Origin: an uncultured Lachnospiraceae bacterium
Lineage (GTDB): Bacteria > Bacillota > Clostridia > Lachnospirales > Lachnospiraceae
NCBI GenBank assembly: GCA_910578115.1
Contig: CAJTPO010000052.1
Location: forward strand, 1 to 31,547
Direction of reading: 5' to 3'
DNA: 31,547 nt
The notes below the pieces were generated by a model. It did not search any database. It was not told where the DNA came from and was given only the letters and a program-made list of their open reading frames with translations. The position numbers and the translations under genes are program-made. Shown in pieces: positions 6,541 to 14,704 of this stretch; the stretch's first letter is position 1, and every line of letters begins with the position of its first letter.

Positions 6541-8046
6541 ATGATTCTTGTGAGTTTTATAATACCGGTGATGATGTTGTGTCTGGTATTTCTGTACATA
6601 ATTTTGGCCCGACAGTTTTTTATGATCAAATCAAAACTGCCGGTCTTTGGATTCCGGGGAGCCATGGGTGGGCTGAACGGGAAGCGCAGGAAGCTTGCGG
6701 TGTGGGGAATCCTGGTCTTTGTGTTTGGCTTTGCGGGCCAGATGGCGACACAGCTGTATGCGCCGAGTATGCTGATGGTGTTCAATTATGAGGAGGCGGC
6801 CAGAGGCCAGAATCCGAATTCCACCCGGTTCAATGAGTCCGTCATCCTTTCGGACCGGATCCTGGAGAAAGTGGTCAGGCGGGGCGGCCTTTCGCTCGGT
6901 GCAGACCAGCTGGCAGATTTTCTGACGATTTCTACGCCGTTAGATGCGGAGAAACTGGATGTCACCCAGGAATCGGCATTGAAGATCTCCACGGAATACT
7001 GGGTTCACTGTTCGGAACGGGTATCCCTGTATGGAACAACGCCGAAGGAAGTGCTCAATTTCCTGGCGGATGTATACTGGGAGGATTTTACAAACAATTA
7101 TGCGGAGAATGACAAGGTGCTGGATCTGTCCTTCGAGGAACTGGAGGGCATGGAATATCTGGATGTGAAGAACTACCTGCAGATGCAGGCCTATAAGTTG
7201 AAAAACTATCTGCCCGGTTACAGCAGTGAGAGCAGCAGTTTCCGGGCGGAGGGCAGTGGGGAGACCTTCCCTTCTCTGAGTCAGAAGATTGATAATTTTA
7301 TTGAGATCGAGCTGGAACGCTATGAGGCATTTATATTGGAGAAAGGGCTTTCCAGACATAGAAATACATATCAGTCCCGCATGCAGTATGCGAATCGTCT
7401 GCTGGATACGGATCAAAAGAAGGATATGGCGGCTCATGATGTGCGCATAGAGGCCATCAATATGTACAATGCCTTTATGACCAGATTTGTGCTGATCCCT
7501 ACTTATGACACGGATCAGGAATTCTATATGTCTAGAACAAAGGTGGGTGTGGACTACTTTGCGGATGAGGCCAAAGAGTTTCTGGAATCGGCTACGGAAC
7601 TGGTGGAGGAGATGGAGCATAATACTTACGCGTCTGGACAGGTGGGCAGATCGGGAGCATCCGACGATATCTACGCGCAGGCAGACGAGCGGATCGGGGA
7701 ACTGAACGCAGAGCTTAAGAACCTGGCGGCGCAGTGCCGGGAGCTTTGCGACGCTTACGTGAGAGTGAAGCGGGACGGTTACATCCAGGTTTCCTTTTCC
7801 ACACCTTCCGTGCCCGGCAATGTTATAAAGGCACTTTTGATCACGATGCTCTATGTGGCGGTATGGATCGGGCTGGCGGTACTGCAGCCTTATTATGCGG
7901 AGTGTATCGGCAGTCAGGCGGTTGAGCGCAGAGCACAGAAGCTGGCCAGAAAGGAATACCGGAAGAATAAGCAGGAATATCGTAAACGGGAGAAGCAGGA
8001 AAAGAAAGATGAGAAAAAGAACAGGAGAAAGGGGGAAGAGGTATGA
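6541..8046 (+). CDS. Wzz-like membrane protein of the exopolysaccharide operon (uncertain family)
   Basis: A 501-residue protein with two N-terminal membrane segments (about residues 3-24 and 52-70), a large extracytoplasmic alpha-helical region (about 75-425), one C-terminal membrane segment (about 430-450) and a very basic, Lys/Arg-rich cytoplasmic tail with coiled-coil character. I do not recognise a precise family. The topology, the long helical ectodomain and the position directly before a Wzz-like gene suggest a polysaccharide co-polymerase-type protein, and parts of the ectodomain (a segment around TPKEVLNFLADVYWEDF) look like the equivalent region of the next protein. AAAGGAG precedes ATG 6541. 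Its stop overlaps the next start by 4 bases (ATGA), which suggests translational coupling and perhaps a complex. Confidence 0.75.
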   Translation: MILVSFIIPVMMLCLVFLYIILARQFFMIKSKLPVFGFRGAMGGLNGKRRKLAVWGILVFVFGFAGQMATQLYAPSMLMVFNYEEAARGQNPNSTRFNESVILSDRILEKVVRRGGLSLGADQLADFLTISTPLDAEKLDVTQESALKISTEYWVHCSERVSLYGTTPKEVLNFLADVYWEDFTNNYAENDKVLDLSFEELEGMEYLDVKNYLQMQAYKLKNYLPGYSSESSSFRAEGSGETFPSLSQKIDNFIEIELERYEAFILEKGLSRHRNTYQSRMQYANRLLDTDQKKDMAAHDVRIEAINMYNAFMTRFVLIPTYDTDQEFYMSRTKVGVDYFADEAKEFLESATELVEEMEHNTYASGQVGRSGASDDIYAQADERIGELNAELKNLAAQCRELCDAYVRVKRDGYIQVSFSTPSVPGNVIKALLITMLYVAVWIGLAVLQPYYAECIGSQAVERRAQKLARKEYRKNKQEYRKREKQEKKDEKKNRRKGEEV

Positions 8047-9938
8047 AAGAACTTGATGTTTTCCGCTATTTGAAAAAATACCGTACGGCGATCATAAGTG
8101 TTTCGATCCTGGCGGGTGTGGCGTTTTTTCTGATTGCACAGCTTTACATACAACAGTACACGGCTGTCACGGTAATTGAGTATACCGGTTCCCGTGCTGA
8201 AGAGGGGCTTTCTCCGGACGGAAGTGATATCGATACAACGGAGATCTATGCCACCAATCTGGTGAGCCAGGCTATGAAGGCGCTGGGGATTGAATACACG
8301 GAGGCTACTACGGATGATATCCGCATGAATATCCAGGTGGAACCGGTAATTACGGAGGAGGATCTTTTGGTGCAGCAGGCCAAGCTGGATAACGGAGATG
8401 AGGACTATGAGATATGGCCGACCCGGTTTGTGGTTTCTTTCAACTGCGGTGTAGGGAGCGGCAAAGAGTATCCCCGCATGGTTTTGAACCAGATCCTGCA
8501 GGAATATGCGGAATACTATGGAAAAAACCATGTGAACACTTCGCTGGCCGCCAATCCGGTCAGTGACATTACGTCTAAAGGCTATGATTATCTGGAGATG
8601 GCGGAGGTCATGGACGAGACGCTGGACAATATCGTGGAACATTTGACTGACAAGAACGGCTGGAATGCCGATTTTCGTTCCAGCAGAACAGGATGCAGTT
8701 TCCAGGATCTGCTGGATGAATTCGAATTTATCAGAGATGTGGAAGTACGGGAACTGCTCTCTGAGATTCTGGAAGGGCGGATCACCAAAGACAGGGAACT
8801 GCTTCTGAACAAATATCGAAACCGCAACAACAATCTGGAAATTTCCAACAACGCTGCTTCTTTCGAGATCGAGAAGATCCGTGGGATCATTACCTCCTAT
8901 GAGAATGCCATGGGAGAGTTTTCCAGCAATACGACGACGGTTTCTGAGGATGGAACGGAGGAAGAGAGTCAGGGAAGCCTGCTGCAGAATAATGTGCTGC
9001 CGGATGTCTACGACGACTGGAACCGGGATGACGACGGCAATTGGGATCCAGTGGACCGGACGGCGGAGTATGATATTCTTTTGATGAAGTACATAGAAGA
9101 CCGTACGCTCTATGAGCACAATCTGATCGACAGAGACTACAATAATTATGTGATCAGTGTATTTACCGGAGCACCGTCGGTTTCTTCGGAACAGGCACAG
9201 CAGGAGATTCAGGAGAAGATCGAAAAGCTGGCAGATCGGATCAATGAACTGCAGACGGTCTACTACGAGACAAACGATGAGTACAATGAGTATCTGGGGG
9301 CAAGCAATATCGTGATGTTATCCAGTGTGCGGGTGACAGAGCGGTTCCCTATCTTTATATTTGCGGTGTTGATTGTGGTGATCTTCGGTGTGCTGGGCTG
9401 TGCCGGGGCGGCGCTTTTCGGCCGGATTGAGGATTTCATCGAATACTATGCTTTTACAAGCAAGGTGGACGGCCTGCCCAACCGGGCGAAGTGCGACCAG
9501 TTTATCACGGTGCGGGAGAGTCGGCCGATTCCGGAGAGCTTTGCCTGTATTGTGTTTAAACTTGCCAACCTGCAGACGGAGAACGCCCGTCTGGGCAGAG
9601 AGGCCGGAGACCGGATGATCAAGGATTTCGTGAACATACTGACGTCTGTCTTTGCGCCTTCTGACAAAATGTTTGTGGGTAATAACGGAGCAGGACAGTA
9701 TCTGATCTTTGCAGAGAATCTGGAGCAGGAACAGGTAAATGCCGCTCTGTTCCAGATCGGTGTAGTCTTCGCACAGAAAAGTGAGGAATGCGGTTACAAA
9801 ATAGAATTGCAGAATGGGTTTGCCTGTGCGGGTGAGGAGAAGTGTTACTATATCCGTGAACTTCTCTCCATTGCCATGAAGCGGGTAAGTGCTGCGCGTA
9901 CAAAAGAACAGGAAACGACCGGGACTGTGACAGTCTGA
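8043..9938 (+). CDS. Wzz-like chain-length protein fused to a degenerate GGDEF domain
   Basis: A 631-residue fusion. The first membrane segment (about residues 16-35), a long extracytoplasmic helical region and a second membrane segment (about 435-458) give the topology of Wzz/YveK-type polysaccharide co-polymerases. The cytoplasmic C-terminus (about 465-625) is not the usual kinase domain or tail but resembles a GGDEF domain: it begins SKVDGLPNRAKCDQF, keeps the REAGDRMIKDFVNIL helix, and reads GAGQY (549-553) where GGDEF is expected. The metal-binding Asp of the first strand and the inhibitory RxxD are also absent, so diguanylate cyclase activity is unlikely. It could bind a nucleotide or act as a protein interaction module. 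A G-rich site precedes the ATG that overlaps the upstream stop. Confidence 0.82.
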   Translation: MKELDVFRYLKKYRTAIISVSILAGVAFFLIAQLYIQQYTAVTVIEYTGSRAEEGLSPDGSDIDTTEIYATNLVSQAMKALGIEYTEATTDDIRMNIQVEPVITEEDLLVQQAKLDNGDEDYEIWPTRFVVSFNCGVGSGKEYPRMVLNQILQEYAEYYGKNHVNTSLAANPVSDITSKGYDYLEMAEVMDETLDNIVEHLTDKNGWNADFRSSRTGCSFQDLLDEFEFIRDVEVRELLSEILEGRITKDRELLLNKYRNRNNNLEISNNAASFEIEKIRGIITSYENAMGEFSSNTTTVSEDGTEEESQGSLLQNNVLPDVYDDWNRDDDGNWDPVDRTAEYDILLMKYIEDRTLYEHNLIDRDYNNYVISVFTGAPSVSSEQAQQEIQEKIEKLADRINELQTVYYETNDEYNEYLGASNIVMLSSVRVTERFPIFIFAVLIVVIFGVLGCAGAALFGRIEDFIEYYAFTSKVDGLPNRAKCDQFITVRESRPIPESFACIVFKLANLQTENARLGREAGDRMIKDFVNILTSVFAPSDKMFVGNNGAGQYLIFAENLEQEQVNAALFQIGVVFAQKSEECGYKIELQNGFACAGEEKCYYIRELLSIAMKRVSAARTKEQETTGTVTV

Positions 9939-10035
9939 TGCGTTATTCGGTTCGTGGTGGAAATGATGTTATGTGACTTACGGTTACAGACATAAATTAG
10001 AGAAGTACGGTTACAAAAGTGGGGAGGAATAGGGT

Positions 10036-11289
10036 TTGGTCGCGATCATTTATATGATACTGGCAACTGCGATGTTCTTTTTGCAGGACACATACTTTTT
10101 GATAGGCGGCGTGGAATTCAGCTTGAAGAATCCCTGTGTGGTGGGCATTCTGTTTCTGGCGCTGATAAACTTTATTGTGACGGTACGACCGGGGCGCACG
10201 ATTATTCTCGTGCGCCACACGTTGGTACAGCTTGTGCCCTGTGCGATTCCTTTTTTCTTTTCAGCTCTGATCTGGGTCATGTCCAGTGCGGACAGTATTA
10301 TGATCGCCAACGGCACGGGGATGATCATACCGCAGATCTCGTCGGTGCTGGTGGCGACGGCTACGCTGTACCTGTTCGGCAGCCGCGGGCTCTGGTACTG
10401 TCTTGGCTCCATGTGTCTGGCCAACTTTGGCAGAGTGCTGGTGGTGGTCTGGGAAGGCGGTGTGGGCGCCTTTATGGCGGAGTTTTACACGTTGATCGTG
10501 ACTTTCAGTGTGGAGACCGGGCCCTTGATGGAGGCGCTGGAGATCAACGATCTGACATTTGCTTTCGGGCCTTTTCTGATCTATCTGCTGCTGAAACGGA
10601 AGGAGGTTGCTCATTGGCCGCTCTGGATGCTGGCGTCGTCTCTGCTGTTTGTGATCGGGTTAAAAAGGACTGCCATTCTGGCTGTGATCCTTAGTGTTCT
10701 TGTGGTGTGGATCGTACAGCTTTTGCCGGAGAAGGCTGCCAGACAGACGGCACTTGTCATCGGTCTGGGGATGTTATTTATCAGTTTCATGTATATTGTA
10801 GGGATCCGATACGGTCTTTTTCAGTATCTGGAAGCCCACTTCGGGATTGATACCAAGGGGCGGGTGGCGATGTTCATGAATCTGGAGCCCTACTACGATA
10901 TCAGCATAACTTATATGGGGAAAGGCACCGGTTTTGAGCGGTATGTGGACTGGGCCTCGGGAGAACGCTTTAAGATTCCGCAGCGCACCCTCATGCCGAT
11001 CCATAATGATTTCCTGCGGATGTATCTGAATATCGGTTTCGTCGGTTATTGGATCTGGATCTGGAGTTGGCTGATGGTACGGCTGCGTTATTGGTTTAAA
11101 CAGGGCGGTAAGAGTGCAGGGTGTGTATTTCTCGGCGTCGGTATCTATTGCTTTACCCTGTTTGCCACGGACAACACGATCTACTATCCATATACCATGA
11201 TTGCCTGTGCGCTGGTTCCCATGTCGTGTAACCTGGATGCACTGGCGGAAAATGAGCTTGTGAAACACCGCTCCAGGTGGGAAGATTGA
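10036..11289 (+). CDS. O-antigen polymerase/ligase-like membrane protein (Wzy type)
   Basis: A 417-residue very hydrophobic protein with about 10-12 membrane segments and a large extracytoplasmic loop toward the C-terminal third (about residues 260-340). This is the topology of Wzy/WaaL-type enzymes, which polymerise undecaprenyl-linked repeat units outside the membrane. The loop contains KGRVAMFMNLEPYYDISITY and PIHNDFLRMYLNIGFVG; an H-N-D/F-L-R motif of this kind is common in the family. TTG 10036 is chosen as start because GGGGAGG (10021-10027) lies 8 bases upstream. A flippase and glycosyltransferases lie in the same run, which supports a Wzx/Wzy-dependent pathway. The 97-bp spacer before it contains two copies of TACGGTTACA (9979 and 10006) of unknown meaning. 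Confidence 0.8.
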   Translation: MVAIIYMILATAMFFLQDTYFLIGGVEFSLKNPCVVGILFLALINFIVTVRPGRTIILVRHTLVQLVPCAIPFFFSALIWVMSSADSIMIANGTGMIIPQISSVLVATATLYLFGSRGLWYCLGSMCLANFGRVLVVVWEGGVGAFMAEFYTLIVTFSVETGPLMEALEINDLTFAFGPFLIYLLLKRKEVAHWPLWMLASSLLFVIGLKRTAILAVILSVLVVWIVQLLPEKAARQTALVIGLGMLFISFMYIVGIRYGLFQYLEAHFGIDTKGRVAMFMNLEPYYDISITYMGKGTGFERYVDWASGERFKIPQRTLMPIHNDFLRMYLNIGFVGYWIWIWSWLMVRLRYWFKQGGKSAGCVFLGVGIYCFTLFATDNTIYYPYTMIACALVPMSCNLDALAENELVKHRSRWED

Positions 11290-11359
11290 AAGTCTCTTCG
11301 GTATGGAGGAAAGACCGAAAACTAAAAATATGAATCAGGAATCCGGGAGATGGTCAAAA

Positions 11360-11830
11360 GTGAAAAAAGAGAATAAGAAAATCTGTTTTGCTTCGTCCTC
11401 GGGCGGTCATTTGGAAGAGCTTTTGATGCTTCGCCCCCTGATGGAACGCTATGACAGCTTTATCGTCACGGAGAAGACTGCCTATGAGATCGCGGTGCCG
11501 GGGATCAGATGCTATTATCTGCAGCAGGTGAACCGCAGAGAGAAATCGTGTATGCGTCGGCTGATCGTCAATGCGTTCCGCTCGTTGAAAATATTCGTGA
11601 TCGAGTGGCCGGATGTGGTAATCAGCACCGGCGTTCTGGCGACGATTCCCTTATGTCTGCTGTGCAGGATATTCGGGAAGAAGCTGGTGTATATCGAATC
11701 CTTTGCCAATGTCAGGACGCCCAGCCAGACGGGCAGGCTGATGTACCGGTTTGCGAACCGCTTCTATGTCCAGTGGCCGGAGATGCAGGAATATTATCCA
11801 AAGGCTATATACCGGGGCGGCGTTTACTAG
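11360..11830 (+). CDS. pssD: PssD/Alg14-like glycosyltransferase membrane subunit
   Basis: An Alg14-like protein of 156 residues when started at GTG 11360. It begins KKICFASSSGGHLEELLML, the acceptor-side Rossmann start typical of PssD/Cps14F, and ends with RFYVQWPEMQEYYPKAIYRGGVY, also a family hallmark. Such proteins anchor the soluble PssE/Alg13-like partner to the membrane, and together they add the second sugar to a lipid-linked repeat unit. The partner gene follows immediately. GGGAGA at 11345-11350 supports GTG 11360; in-frame ATGs at 11303 and 11330 are possible but have no good ribosome binding site. The gene ends inside a 36-bp palindrome. Confidence 0.87.
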   Translation: MKKENKKICFASSSGGHLEELLMLRPLMERYDSFIVTEKTAYEIAVPGIRCYYLQQVNRREKSCMRRLIVNAFRSLKIFVIEWPDVVISTGVLATIPLCLLCRIFGKKLVYIESFANVRTPSQTGRLMYRFANRFYVQWPEMQEYYPKAIYRGGVY

Positions 11831-11863
11831 TATAATCCACGATAATTATTGTGGATTATACTA
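11826..11863. repeat. 36-bp near-perfect palindrome between pssD and pssE (copy 1)
   Basis: TAGTATAATCCAC (11828-11840) is perfectly complementary to 11851-11863 around an AT-rich centre that is itself nearly palindromic. TATAAT occurs on both strands. A related element lies at 24631-24666, with 31 of 35 positions matching plus one inserted base (11826-11860 compared). It overlaps the last codons of pssD and separates it from pssE. It lacks a following T-run, so it is more like a dispersed palindromic element or RNA-processing site than a terminator. Confidence 0.75.
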
Positions 11864-11893
11864 AAGCAGGAAAAGAAAGGCAGGGGTGTGAAG

Positions 11894-12373
11894 ATGATAT
11901 TTGTGACGGTGGGATCGCAGAAGTTCTCTTTTGACCGTCTGCTTACAAAGGTGGACCAGATGGCAGGGGAGCATATGCTTACCGAAGAGGTCTATATGCA
12001 GACCGGCAACAGTACCTTTGAACCGAGGCACTGCCACTATCAGCAGTTCTACGACCGGGATAAATTTGCGGAGATGGTGGAGAAATGCAGTATCCTGATC
12101 ACGCACGGCGGCGTGGGGATCGTGGTGGATGCGGTGAAGCGGGGCAAGAAGGTGATCGTGGTGCCGCGCAGGGCAGAGCTTGGGGAGCATGTGGACGGAC
12201 ACCAGCAGCAGTTGATGGAACAGTTTCACGCGCGGAACCTGATCAGCGCCTGCATGAATGTGGACGATCTGCCCTATCTGCTGCGGATGGCAAAGACACG
12301 CAAATTCGGCGGTTATCAGTCTAATACGGAACAGTTTGTGGCCTCTGTGGATGAATTTCTGCAGTCGCTGTAA
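11894..12373 (+). CDS. pssE: PssE/Alg13-like glycosyltransferase catalytic subunit
   Basis: A 159-residue protein of the GT28 C-terminal type. MIFVTVGSQKFSFDRLL and THGGVGIVVDAVKRGKKVIV, followed by EHVDGHQQQ, match the nucleotide-sugar binding half of PssE/Cps14G/EpsF proteins. With the preceding Alg14-like subunit it would form a two-part glycosyltransferase at the cytoplasmic membrane face. ATG 11894 has AGGGG about 7 bases upstream. The sugar transferred cannot be determined from the sequence; characterised relatives transfer galactose or glucuronic acid. Confidence 0.9.
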   Translation: MIFVTVGSQKFSFDRLLTKVDQMAGEHMLTEEVYMQTGNSTFEPRHCHYQQFYDRDKFAEMVEKCSILITHGGVGIVVDAVKRGKKVIVVPRRAELGEHVDGHQQQLMEQFHARNLISACMNVDDLPYLLRMAKTRKFGGYQSNTEQFVASVDEFLQSL

Positions 12374-12435
12374 CGCAGCGGAAATGGCCGGCAGCAATAT
12401 CGCCGATGTTTCGGGCGGTGGAAAGTGGTTATGGC

Positions 12436-13500
12436 ATGATGAAGATACTGGTGATCGGCCCCAGCGAGACGCGGGCCAGAGGCGGGATGTCGGCAGTCAT
12501 CCGGGAGATCCGGGAGAGTGAGCTGCTAAAAGACGAATTTGAGATTGACACGTTTGCTTCTTACATAGACGGCCCGCTGGCTGTCCGGCTTGTGTACACA
12601 TTCTGGGGCTGCCTGCGTTTCATGCTGTGCAGCCGCAGGTATGATCTGTTTCATCTCCACACCGCGGAGCGGGGCAGTACCTTCCGCAAGCATTTCTATC
12701 TGTGGTGGGCAAAAAGGACAGGCAGGAAGGTGATCGTGCATATTCACGGGGCGGAGTATCTGACCTTTTATGACGGGCTGGGATCTCTGGGCAGACGGGT
12801 GGTGGACAGATTTCTGCAGCGGGCGGATCTGGTGCTGGCGCTGTCGGAGAGTTGGAAAAGAGAACTGGAGGCGCGCTTTTGCATTGACACGTGCAGGACG
12901 CTGTATAACGGGGTAGATACGGTAAAGTTCCGGGCGGCGGTGACGGATGTCTCCGCCTGCCGGCATTCTTTCCTGATGCTGGGGAGACTGGGCAGCCGCA
13001 AAGGGGTCTACGACCTGATCGATGCGGTGGAGATCGCCTGCCGGAAGAATCCGGAACTGACCGTCTGCATCGCAGGCGACGGCGAAGTGGACAAGGTGCG
13101 GGCGCTGGTGGCAGAAAAAGGGCTGGAGCGGTATATCAGTGTGCCCGGCTGGATCGGAGAGACGCAGAAGCTTAAATATTTGAAAAAGGCGGCGGTTTTG
13201 GTGCTGCCTTCTTATTATGAAGGATTGCCCATGGCTGTGCTGGAGGGCATGGCGGCGGGCAAAGCCATCATCAGTACGACGGTGGGTGCGATTCCGGAAG
13301 TGATTGGCGAAGAGAACGGGATTCTGCTGGAGCCGGGCGACGTGGAAGGGCTGGCGGAAGCGATGCTTGCGTGCAGCGGGAATGTGGACGCGCTGCAGAA
13401 GATGTCTGTAGAGAACCGGCGGAAAGCGGAAGAGACTTTCGGAGTGCGACGGATGCATGAGAAGCTGGGAGCGTATTATAAGATGGTGGGGGATGTCTGA
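12436..13500 (+). CDS. GT4-family glycosyltransferase
   Basis: A retaining GT-B glycosyltransferase of about 354 residues. The N-terminal domain starts MMKILVIGPSETRARGGMS, with the glycine-rich acceptor loop, and carries HIHGAEY. The C-terminal nucleotide-sugar domain has LGRLGSRKGVYDLIDA and the family EX7E signature in SYYEGLPMAVLEGMAAGK. It should elongate the lipid-linked repeat unit in the cytoplasm. The start is uncertain: ATG 12436 or 12439 fits the family N-terminus, while ATG 12406 would add ten residues. No strong ribosome binding site decides it. The gene lies in the same operon run, about 60 bases after pssE. Confidence 0.9.
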   Translation: MMKILVIGPSETRARGGMSAVIREIRESELLKDEFEIDTFASYIDGPLAVRLVYTFWGCLRFMLCSRRYDLFHLHTAERGSTFRKHFYLWWAKRTGRKVIVHIHGAEYLTFYDGLGSLGRRVVDRFLQRADLVLALSESWKRELEARFCIDTCRTLYNGVDTVKFRAAVTDVSACRHSFLMLGRLGSRKGVYDLIDAVEIACRKNPELTVCIAGDGEVDKVRALVAEKGLERYISVPGWIGETQKLKYLKKAAVLVLPSYYEGLPMAVLEGMAAGKAIISTTVGAIPEVIGEENGILLEPGDVEGLAEAMLACSGNVDALQKMSVENRRKAEETFGVRRMHEKLGAYYKMVGDV

Positions 13501-13556
13501 GACATTTTCTCAAGTGATTGCTGTTGAATCAATGAAATGGCTAAGGAGAGAGCGAT

Positions 13557-14543
13557 ATGGAGAAAAAGAGTCCGTTGATCAGTGTGATCGTGCCGGTTTA
13601 TAATGTGGCGCCTTATATAAGGCGGTGTCTTGACTCCATAGCGGCGCAGAACTATCCGGAGCTGGAGATCATTGCGGTGGATGATGCGTCTACGGACGGG
13701 AGCGGACAACTCTGCGATGCCTGTGCAGAGTCGGAAGCGAGGCTGCAGGTGGTACACTTTGCGGAAAACAGAGGGCCCTCCGCGGCCAGGAATGAGGGGA
13801 TCCGCAGGGCGGCCGGTGCGTATCTTTGTTTTGTAGATGCGGACGACCGGGTGGAGCCGGATCTCCTGGACAGACTTTATGCGAGTCTGCGGGAGGCGGA
13901 GGCGGATGTCAGTGTCTGCGGGGCTGACGGCATCAGACTGGCGGGAGGTCCGGCGGGCGTCTTTTCCGGAGAGGAAGCGATCGTGTGCATGGCCAGGGAG
14001 ATTCCCTTTAATTATGTGCCCTGGGCGAAGCTCTATGCGGCGGCTCCTGTGAAGGCCTGCCTGTTCGATGAGCGGATTTATTACAGTGAGGATATTCTGT
14101 TTCTGTATGAACTGTTTCAGCACGTGGGGCGTGTCAGTTATGTACCGGATATTCTCTATCATTATAATAACGACCGGGAAGACAGCCAGGTACACAGCGG
14201 CGTGAGCGTCAGGAAGCTGACGGCGCTGAAGGTCCATGATCATGTCTGCGACCATGCGGGAGAGCGCTTCCCGGAAGCGGCATTGTATTTCCGGCGGCTG
14301 TCGCTGGATGTAGATTCCCGCTGGGCCATGCTGACGGTAGAGTCGGACGCGGAGAAGCGGCAGATCTTCTCCCTGCTGAAAAGACTCCAGAGCCATATCA
14401 GACGGCATTATGACCGGAAGGCGCTGCAGCTTTTACCGGAGAGAAAAAGCAGGGTGGCAGTGCGCACGCTGCATGCCAGTGTGCCGCTCTTCTGGGGGAT
14501 GGCGTCCCTTTACAAATATGTTAAACGGTGGTTGAGAAAATAG
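13557..14543 (+). CDS. GT2-family glycosyltransferase (first of two paralogues)
   Basis: A 328-residue inverting GT-A enzyme. PLISVIVPVYNVAPYIRRCL, DDASTDGSG and the metal-binding FVDADD place it in GT2. A SEDILFLYELF segment, probably the catalytic-base region, and YHYNN follow. AAGGAGA lies 7-8 bases before ATG 13557. It is strongly similar to the glycosyltransferase encoded at 14705-15709, the next gene, in length, motif order and the HHx-rich C-terminal half, so the two look like a tandem duplication that may have diverged in donor or acceptor. The sugar is unknown. Confidence 0.92.
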   Translation: MEKKSPLISVIVPVYNVAPYIRRCLDSIAAQNYPELEIIAVDDASTDGSGQLCDACAESEARLQVVHFAENRGPSAARNEGIRRAAGAYLCFVDADDRVEPDLLDRLYASLREAEADVSVCGADGIRLAGGPAGVFSGEEAIVCMAREIPFNYVPWAKLYAAAPVKACLFDERIYYSEDILFLYELFQHVGRVSYVPDILYHYNNDREDSQVHSGVSVRKLTALKVHDHVCDHAGERFPEAALYFRRLSLDVDSRWAMLTVESDAEKRQIFSLLKRLQSHIRRHYDRKALQLLPERKSRVAVRTLHASVPLFWGMASLYKYVKRWLRK

Positions 14544-14548
14544 GAAGG

Positions 14549-14577
14549 ACAGCTTCTTCAAAGAAGCAAAAAGCTGT
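14549..14577 (+). other. Nested hairpin between the two GT2 genes
   Basis: ACAGCTT (14549-14555) pairs with AAGCTGT (14571-14577), and CTTC/GAAG (14556-14559 / 14563-14566) pairs inside it around a 3-nt loop. It lies just after the first GT2 stop and immediately before the tandem repeats. No T-run follows. Confidence 0.5.
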
Positions 14578-14580
14578 TAA

Positions 14581-14680
14581 AACAGGGAAAGCAGTGTCAA
14601 AACAGGGAAAGCAGTGCCAGAACAAGGAAAGCAGTGTCAGAACAAGGAAAGCAGTGTCAGAACAGGGAAAGCAATGCCAA
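14581..14680 (+). repeat. Tandem repeat, five 20-bp units (VNTR-like)
   Basis: Five uninterrupted units of exactly 20 bp, consensus AACAGGGAAAGCAGTGTCAG (starting at 14581, 14601, 14621, 14641 and 14661), each with 0-3 differences. They occupy the spacer between the two GT2 genes. Twenty is not a multiple of three, so a copy change would shift any reading frame passing through them. A GTG-started frame from 14528 runs through the repeats into the second GT2 gene. Confidence 0.93.
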
Positions 14681-14704
14681 AACCAGCAGGAGAGCCGGGG
14701 AACT

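Noticed and set aside
7914..9119. 401-codon minus-strand frame opposite the two Wzz-like genes
   Set aside because: No domain, no ribosome binding site, and it overlaps two coupled plus-strand genes with clear membrane topology.
9979..10015. Two copies of TACGGTTACA before the polymerase gene as an operator
   Set aside because: Only a 10-bp direct repeat at 27-bp spacing in a short intra-operon gap. There is not enough to support a regulatory site.
14581..14680. CRISPR array
   Set aside because: The 20-bp units are directly adjacent with no spacers, and there are no cas genes.
14528..14704. N-terminal extension of the second GT2 protein through the 20-bp repeats
   Set aside because: It starts at GTG inside the previous gene, is low-complexity and has no counterpart in the paralogue. 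The ATG at 14705 is kept as start, although the open frame is noted as a finding.
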